A stretch of DNA of 64,000 nt from CAJBIL01 sp044359525 (GTDB taxonomy: Bacteria > Pseudomonadota > Gammaproteobacteria > Burkholderiales > Rhodocyclaceae), in contig JBIKLY010000002.1 of assembly GCA_044359525.1 (NCBI GenBank), forward strand, positions 28,418-92,417, in the 5' to 3' direction. The position numbers were made by a program, and so were the translations under genes. Positions 59,172 to 64,000 of this stretch are shown in pieces. Position 1 is the first letter of the stretch; every line of letters begins with the position of its first letter. Under the pieces are notes generated by a model. It worked only from the letters and a program-made list of their open reading frames with translations, was not told where the DNA came from and searched no databases.

Positions 59172-60851
59172 TTAGCCGACCGTTGTAGCAGCGCCGGAAG
59201 CCTTGTCGTCGTGCGTAATCTTCTTGTATGAGAGGATATCGAGCGACGTGTCGAGGTTAAAAAAGGCGAACTGACCGGGCCCGTTCTGCTTGGCAATGTA
59301 CATTGCCTGGTCGGCTTTTTCGATCAGCGTGCCAGCGTCCTTGCCGTGCTCCGGGAAAATGGCAATGCCGATGCTGGTGTTGATCCGTACTGCATTCTTG
59401 CCCAGTGCAATCGGCTGCGCGACAGCATCCAGAATCTTGCTGGCGACCAGCGCCGCATTTTCCTCGCCCCATACCTCAGTGAGCAGGATGACGAATTCGT
59501 CACCGCCATAGCGTGCTGCGGTGTCGCAGTCACGCACGCAGGTTTGCAGCCGGCGGGCGATTTCCTGCAGCACGATGTCGCCGGCCGGATGGCCAAACTG
59601 GTCGTTGATTGGTTTGAATCCGTCAAGGTCGAGAAAAAGCACCGCGACTTTCATGTCGTGGCGCTGTGCCAGGGCGACTGCCTGTTCCAGATGGCCAAGC
59701 ATCAGGAAGCGGTTGGGCAGCAAGGTCAGCGCGTCGTGTAGCGCCATGTGCTCGATTGCGCGCCGGTCTTCGTCAAATGAGCGGCGCCTGCGTTCATGCG
59801 AGCGCAAAAACGCCATCAGCATTGCGCAGCTCAGGATTGATGCCATGCCGGCGAGGGCGAGTGCCGGCAGGTTGATGTCGCTGAATCGTACCTGTCGTTC
59901 AAGCAGCAAATTAAGGGGCTGGGAGGCATCGCCGACATCTTGCCGGGAGCGCAACCGGGGCAGCAGCGCGGCTTCGAGCCGGCTGGCAGGAACCTCGGCA
60001 ATATCGAAGATAGGCAGGCGGCTCTTGTCGTCGTGCACTGAGGCGTGCCGCACTTTTTCCGAAAGCGCGGCCCGGGCCGGCAGAAGATCCCGGGCACGGA
60101 CAACCAGTAGCGCGTAGGAGATGCCCGTCGTTGAAATACTCTGGCGCGGATAGGCTGCTGCGAAGCTGCTGATTACCGGCCGGAACATGACGTAGGCAAC
60201 ATCCCCCTCGACCAGACGAAATGGCTCGCTACTCGCCGGTGTGCCTTCGCGTTCAGAACGTAGCAGTGCATTTTTCAGTCCGTCCAGCGAATCGATGTCG
60301 AGGCCGTAGATTTTTGCCGACTGCGGCAATTCCGGCGCCATGAAAACGATCGGGTAGTAAAAGTCCTTCTCCGGCAACGCACGCCATTGGCGATCATCGT
60401 TATAACTGAATTGCCTGATCTGGAAGTCGGGGGACAGGGTGCGGCGTAGCTGTGCGGTGTAACTATCGACTTCACTTCTGGCCAGTTTGCGAACAATTTC
60501 CAGCATGTGAATGTGCGGATAGCGCTCAAGCACGGAATTGGCATAGATTCTGGCGCTATTTCGCGCGTTGTCGCTGCTGTTGCCCCCGATGGCGCCGAGA
60601 AAGCCGGCGAATCCGTACAGTACCGCCTCGTTGGCGCGCAATTTGTCACGCAGATGGTTCTGCACGCCTTCGACGTACTCCCGGAATTCACTTTCGCTGT
60701 GCTCAACGCTGGTGCGCAGGAGGACAGCAAATATCGTGCAGGAGGCGATCAGCCAAAGCGCGAAGGCGAGTACGTAATAGCGACCGTGGCCTCGGTGGCG
60801 GAGCGGTAGGCGCGATTTGCTGTTGCCGGATTTGAGCGCGAGGTGTTTCAT
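59172..60851 (-). CDS. CHASE-GGDEF membrane diguanylate cyclase
   Basis: 559-residue inner-membrane cyclase. An N-terminal transmembrane helix (about 27-47), a periplasmic CHASE sensor (about 50-320), a second helix (about 325-347) and a GGDEF domain with YGGDEF and the RxxD site RDCD. The CHASE signal is unknown. Third cyclase in the window. Confidence 0.94.
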   Translation of the reverse strand: MKHLALKSGNSKSRLPLRHRGHGRYYVLAFALWLIASCTIFAVLLRTSVEHSESEFREYVEGVQNHLRDKLRANEAVLYGFAGFLGAIGGNSSDNARNSARIYANSVLERYPHIHMLEIVRKLARSEVDSYTAQLRRTLSPDFQIRQFSYNDDRQWRALPEKDFYYPIVFMAPELPQSAKIYGLDIDSLDGLKNALLRSEREGTPASSEPFRLVEGDVAYVMFRPVISSFAAAYPRQSISTTGISYALLVVRARDLLPARAALSEKVRHASVHDDKSRLPIFDIAEVPASRLEAALLPRLRSRQDVGDASQPLNLLLERQVRFSDINLPALALAGMASILSCAMLMAFLRSHERRRRSFDEDRRAIEHMALHDALTLLPNRFLMLGHLEQAVALAQRHDMKVAVLFLDLDGFKPINDQFGHPAGDIVLQEIARRLQTCVRDCDTAARYGGDEFVILLTEVWGEENAALVASKILDAVAQPIALGKNAVRINTSIGIAIFPEHGKDAGTLIEKADQAMYIAKQNGPGQFAFFNLDTSLDILSYKKITHDDKASGAATTVG

Positions 60852-60933
60852 CGTGCCGGGCGGAAATAATCAATCAACGATCATAGCCTCCCCGGCTGAA
60901 AGCGGAAATAGTACTTAAGTCAGAGGCGCTCTG

Positions 60934-62889
60934 TCAGGCAGCGCTGCGTAGTTCCTGGCTGCTGACTGTCTGCTGCAGTGCGCTCCGGACATTCTGTCCA
61001 ATCGCTTCCAGGCCGCGTATCTGGACCAGCAGGCCGTTTTCGACGTGCACCAGCTCCTTGATCCGGTCTTCCAGCGTGTCGGTTGCTTGATGGATGCGCT
61101 TGATGCTTTCCAGCCGGCGCTTGAGCTGGATCTGGTGCTCGCGAACCTGTGTTTCCATCGGTGCCATGACCGCTTTGAGCCAGGCTTCGGCATCCCGGTT
61201 GGCGCGTTCGAAGGCGCGGCGCACCTGAACGGTGACTTCTTCGAAGAATTTTTGCGTCAACTTGTTTTTTTCGTGCGTCAGCAACTGCAGCATGTTGTTA
61301 AGGTGTGTATCGCACCATTGCTCAAGACGGTCGACTTCCTTTTCGTAGCGGATCAGGGAAAAGTTGGTCGGCGTGCCGAGCTTGAGACCGTGTTCAACCG
61401 AAAATCGCTTGTAGATCGCTTCCATCATGCTGAGAATTTCGTTGATCTCGGCGTTCGATTTGACCAGGTTGCTGCGCGAAATGTTGAAGAAATTCTTCAT
61501 TGCGCCAGACAATGCCGTGGAGAAAGTGGCGTCGATCATTGCCTCGCGCGTCGTTTCTGTCAGCAGTCGCAGGGAGTCGAGTCCGAGGTGGCCAAACAGG
61601 CGGTTAGTCAGCTGCGAAAAAACGCTGCGCACGGCGTAGTAGCGCTGCAGGCCGGCTTCAAACTCTTCTTTCTCGGCACGTACCTTGCCCATCATGTATT
61701 CGACTACGCCCTTGTTCTTTCCGCGCAGCTCCGATAGTTCGCCCAGTTGTTCGCGCAGGCCGGCGAGGCGGGATTCGAGCAGGCCGCGCATGCGCATATA
61801 GAGGTCGGCGAATTCGGCATCGGTGCTGTCGCGAACGATCTCCTGTTTGGCCGGGATCAGCTCTTCGGACAGTGCGTATTCGAGCTCGGGCAGACGGCTG
61901 CGCTTGAGTAGCGGCGCATCATTGTTAATTTTGGCGACCAGGGCCTTTTGTGCTGAAACCGGGAATATCTGGCCGGGCGGCAGGTCAAGTGTCCACGCGC
62001 AGCTGTCTGCCTGCTTGCTGATTTCGGCGTCGATTTCCTCGCTGGTCTTGAGTTCATCCCAGAGGCCGTCAATCTTGTTGAGAACAACCATCCGCCCGCG
62101 CTTGCGGCCGCCGGCTGTGCCGATGTGTTCGCGCCAGATGGTCAGGTCGGACTGCGTGACGCCGGTATCGGCTGACAGCACAAAAAGTACCGCATGGGCG
62201 TTGGGCAGCAGTGAAAGCGTCAGTTCCGGTTCGGTGCCGATGGCGTTCAGGCCGGGAGTGTCGAGAATGACCAGACCCTGTTTCAAAAGCGGGTGCGGAA
62301 AGTTGATGATGGCGTGCCGCCAGCGGGGTATCTCGATCATGCCGTCCTCGGCAACGCGCACCATGGCGGCGTTGTCTTCGCAGGCGGCGAAGCCAAGTTT
62401 CTCGGCGGTTTCGTGATCAACGCGGGTGATTTCGCTGACGTGGCGCAGTGCTTCCTGCATTGATTCGGGTGATTCGGTGTTGAGCGGAACGACATCCCAC
62501 TCGATGGGGAAGCGTTTGTATTCGCTGATGCTGACGTTCGATTCGCGGGTCTCGATCGGCAGCAGTTCAATTGACGGCGGCTTTTCCGGGTCGAACATCA
62601 GTTCGGTCGGGCACATGGTGGTGCGACCGGCTGAGGAAGGCAGCATGCGGCTACCGTACTCGGCGAAGAAAATGGCGTTGATCAGCTCGGATTTGCCACG
62701 CGAGAATTCGGCAACAAAGGCGACATGCAGACGGTCTTCGCGCAGTCTTTCGAGCAGATGAACCAGGCGGAGATCGGTTTGCGCATCGTCCAGCTCGTTG
62801 TCAGCCAGCCAGTCGCGGAAGGATTCAATGCCTTCGGAAAGCTGCGAGCGCCATTGGCTGTAGGCGGCGAAATGTTTGGCAAGCGTCAT
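60934..62889 (-). CDS. Dynamin-like GTPase
   Basis: 651-residue protein with an N-terminal dynamin-type GTPase domain: P-loop EFSRGKSELINAIFF (about 60), G2 Thr in SAGRTTMCP, G3 DTPGLNAIG and G4 NKIDGL. Long helical stalk-like regions (about 360-640) with coiled-coil character follow. Bacterial dynamins act on membranes in division, stress or phage defence; this subfamily has no fixed role that I know. Confidence 0.88.
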   Translation of the reverse strand: MTLAKHFAAYSQWRSQLSEGIESFRDWLADNELDDAQTDLRLVHLLERLREDRLHVAFVAEFSRGKSELINAIFFAEYGSRMLPSSAGRTTMCPTELMFDPEKPPSIELLPIETRESNVSISEYKRFPIEWDVVPLNTESPESMQEALRHVSEITRVDHETAEKLGFAACEDNAAMVRVAEDGMIEIPRWRHAIINFPHPLLKQGLVILDTPGLNAIGTEPELTLSLLPNAHAVLFVLSADTGVTQSDLTIWREHIGTAGGRKRGRMVVLNKIDGLWDELKTSEEIDAEISKQADSCAWTLDLPPGQIFPVSAQKALVAKINNDAPLLKRSRLPELEYALSEELIPAKQEIVRDSTDAEFADLYMRMRGLLESRLAGLREQLGELSELRGKNKGVVEYMMGKVRAEKEEFEAGLQRYYAVRSVFSQLTNRLFGHLGLDSLRLLTETTREAMIDATFSTALSGAMKNFFNISRSNLVKSNAEINEILSMMEAIYKRFSVEHGLKLGTPTNFSLIRYEKEVDRLEQWCDTHLNNMLQLLTHEKNKLTQKFFEEVTVQVRRAFERANRDAEAWLKAVMAPMETQVREHQIQLKRRLESIKRIHQATDTLEDRIKELVHVENGLLVQIRGLEAIGQNVRSALQQTVSSQELRSAA

Positions 62890-62983
62890 GACGAATTCCG
62901 ACCGGTTATTTAGCGCTTAACTCTATCACAAAGCTGCGCTCAATCAAGCACATGCCCGTGTGGACTTAAGGTTTTTGTTGCAT

Positions 62984-63811
62984 TCAGCGCTGACAGCTTG
63001 GGCAGTAGAAGGTCGAACGACCGGCCTGGCGTATGCTGCGCACCGGATTGCCGCAAGACGGGCAGGCTTCGCCGTTGCGCCCGTAAACGGCGCAGGAGAG
63101 TTGGAAGCAGCCGGCTCCACCGTCGCTGTGCACATAGTCGCGGACGCTGCTGCCGCCTGCGGCAATCGACGTTTCCAGCGTCGTGCGGATGGCGGGTACG
63201 AGCCGGCGGTAGCGTTCGCGACTGATGCGATTGGCCGCGCGCAACGGTGAAATGCCGGCGCTGAACAGGCTTTCTGCCGCATAGATATTACCGATGCCAA
63301 CTACCAGATGGCTGTCCATCAATAAGGGCTTGATCGGTCCGCTGCGCCGGCGTGCTGCGTCAAACAGCCAGTCGCCGTCAAAGGCACTGGATAGTGGCTC
63401 GATGCCCAGAACGGCAAGTAGCGGATGCTTTTCTACGTCACCACCTTCATGCCAGAGCAGCGCACCGAAGCGGCGCGGGTCGCGCAGGCGCAGGACGATA
63501 CCTGAGAAAATCAGATCGAAATGGTCGTGTTTTTGTGCGGGGCTTCCGGGGGGCACCAGGCGCAGGCTGCCCGACATGCCAAGGTGCAGGATCAGCCAGC
63601 CGCCGCCATGCGGACTCTCGCAATCAAAAAGCAGATACTTGCCGCGGCGCAAAATGGCATCAACGCGCAGCCCGGTGAGTCGGCTGGCGAGCCCGGGCGG
63701 AATCTGATGGCGGAGTTTTGGCGTGCGAACACACGCGCCCGTGATGCGCTGACCCGGCAAGTAGGGGAGTAGCCCCTGGCGGCTAACTTCGACTTCGGGG
63801 AGTTCTGGCAT
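62984..63811 (-). CDS. mutM: MutM/Fpg, formamidopyrimidine-DNA glycosylase
   Basis: 275-residue base-excision enzyme that removes oxidised purines. The N-terminal catalytic Pro-Glu (MPELPEVE), helix-two-turn-helix (VGIGNIYAAESLF) and the C-terminal zinc finger CPSCG to CPSCQR are complete. Confidence 0.97.
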   Translation of the reverse strand: MPELPEVEVSRQGLLPYLPGQRITGACVRTPKLRHQIPPGLASRLTGLRVDAILRRGKYLLFDCESPHGGGWLILHLGMSGSLRLVPPGSPAQKHDHFDLIFSGIVLRLRDPRRFGALLWHEGGDVEKHPLLAVLGIEPLSSAFDGDWLFDAARRRSGPIKPLLMDSHLVVGIGNIYAAESLFSAGISPLRAANRISRERYRRLVPAIRTTLETSIAAGGSSVRDYVHSDGGAGCFQLSCAVYGRNGEACPSCGNPVRSIRQAGRSTFYCPSCQR

Positions 63812-63907
63812 TGCTGCGACCGCTAAAAGCCCATAACATGCGTAAAACTATTATGACGCAATTGCTTCTAACAGCATCAATGTCTGATTGAGGCCGGCAA
63901 GGAAAAC

Positions 63908-64000
63908 ATGAAAGCTACTCACCGCACCATTCTCTCTGTAGCACTCGCTGTGGCGTTCAGCTCATCAGCTTTGGCGGGTGAGGTGCCGGTCGAAAAGGCG
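63908..64000 (+). CDS. Secreted protein, 3' truncated by the window edge
   Basis: Thirty-one codons starting MKATHRTILSVALAVAFSSS with a signal peptide cleaved after ALA and a GGAAA site before the ATG. In related genomes a TPR-repeat protein usually follows mutM divergently; that identity is inferred from context only. Confidence 0.6.
   Translation, partial: MKATHRTILSVALAVAFSSSALAGEVPVEKA

Overview
The window reads as a chromosomal segment of a respiratory betaproteobacterium, most like the Rhodocyclales (Azonexus/Dechloromonas relatives). The reasons are the high GC content, a periplasmic nitrate reductase (Nap), a complete system I cytochrome c maturation operon, an H2-sensing [NiFe] hydrogenase with HoxJ/HoxA, and the HslV pro-sequence type. 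The genus is inference; there is no rRNA to test it.

Layout. (1) 1-7,153: 3' part of a PAS-GGDEF diguanylate cyclase, then napDAGHB behind an FNR-like box. (2) 7,186-14,437: a ZIP metal transporter, an ACP / acyl-AMP ligase / PlsC fusion, napF, two paralogous cytochromes of the ethylbenzene-dehydrogenase haem-domain type, and a tetrahaem NapC quinol dehydrogenase behind a second FNR-like box. The Nap electron-transfer chain is therefore split between two loci on opposite strands. (3) 14,480-21,765 (minus): ccmABCDEFGHI, which attaches haem to these cytochromes. (4) 21,895-41,288 (plus): hydrogenase accessory island hupK-hypABFCDE-hypX-hoxA-hoxBC, a PilZ protein, nikR, hoxJ, a nickel permease behind a sigma-54-like promoter, and a TonB receptor. 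It holds sensing, maturation and nickel supply, but no structural genes for an energy-conserving hydrogenase. (5) 41,424-42,501: a PrlF/YhaV toxin-antitoxin pair with a perfect palindromic operator, next to a frameshifted transposase relic. (6) 42,614-64,000: mostly housekeeping genes (maeB, a YdcF-family protein, two tRNA-Lys, hslV and hslU separated by an opposing pair, ftsYEX, two M16 peptidases, rsmD, coaD, a ferredoxin, a dynamin-like GTPase, mutM), with two more diguanylate cyclases and an internally duplicated STAS protein.

The most unusual structural signal is a family of eight long intergenic hairpins, at about 7.2, 12.6, 20.3, 21.1, 27.0, 28.25, 29.4 and 32.8 kb. Their arms are tandem 8-10 bp units of a shared pattern (CRCVRARR) in four sequence dialects. 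Seven of them sit between consecutive same-strand genes, mainly inside the ccm and hyp/hox operons, and none interrupts a reading frame. I know of no assigned function for this type of element.

How the genes fit together: Nap and its partners pass electrons from quinol to periplasmic nitrate, and Ccm matures their c-type cytochromes. FNR-like boxes sit upstream of napD, upstream of napC, and in the shared ccmA/hupK divergent region, which suggests common control by oxygen limitation. HoxBC-HoxJ-HoxA would report H2 to a NiFe hydrogenase regulon located elsewhere, while NikR, the permease and possibly the TonB receptor manage nickel.
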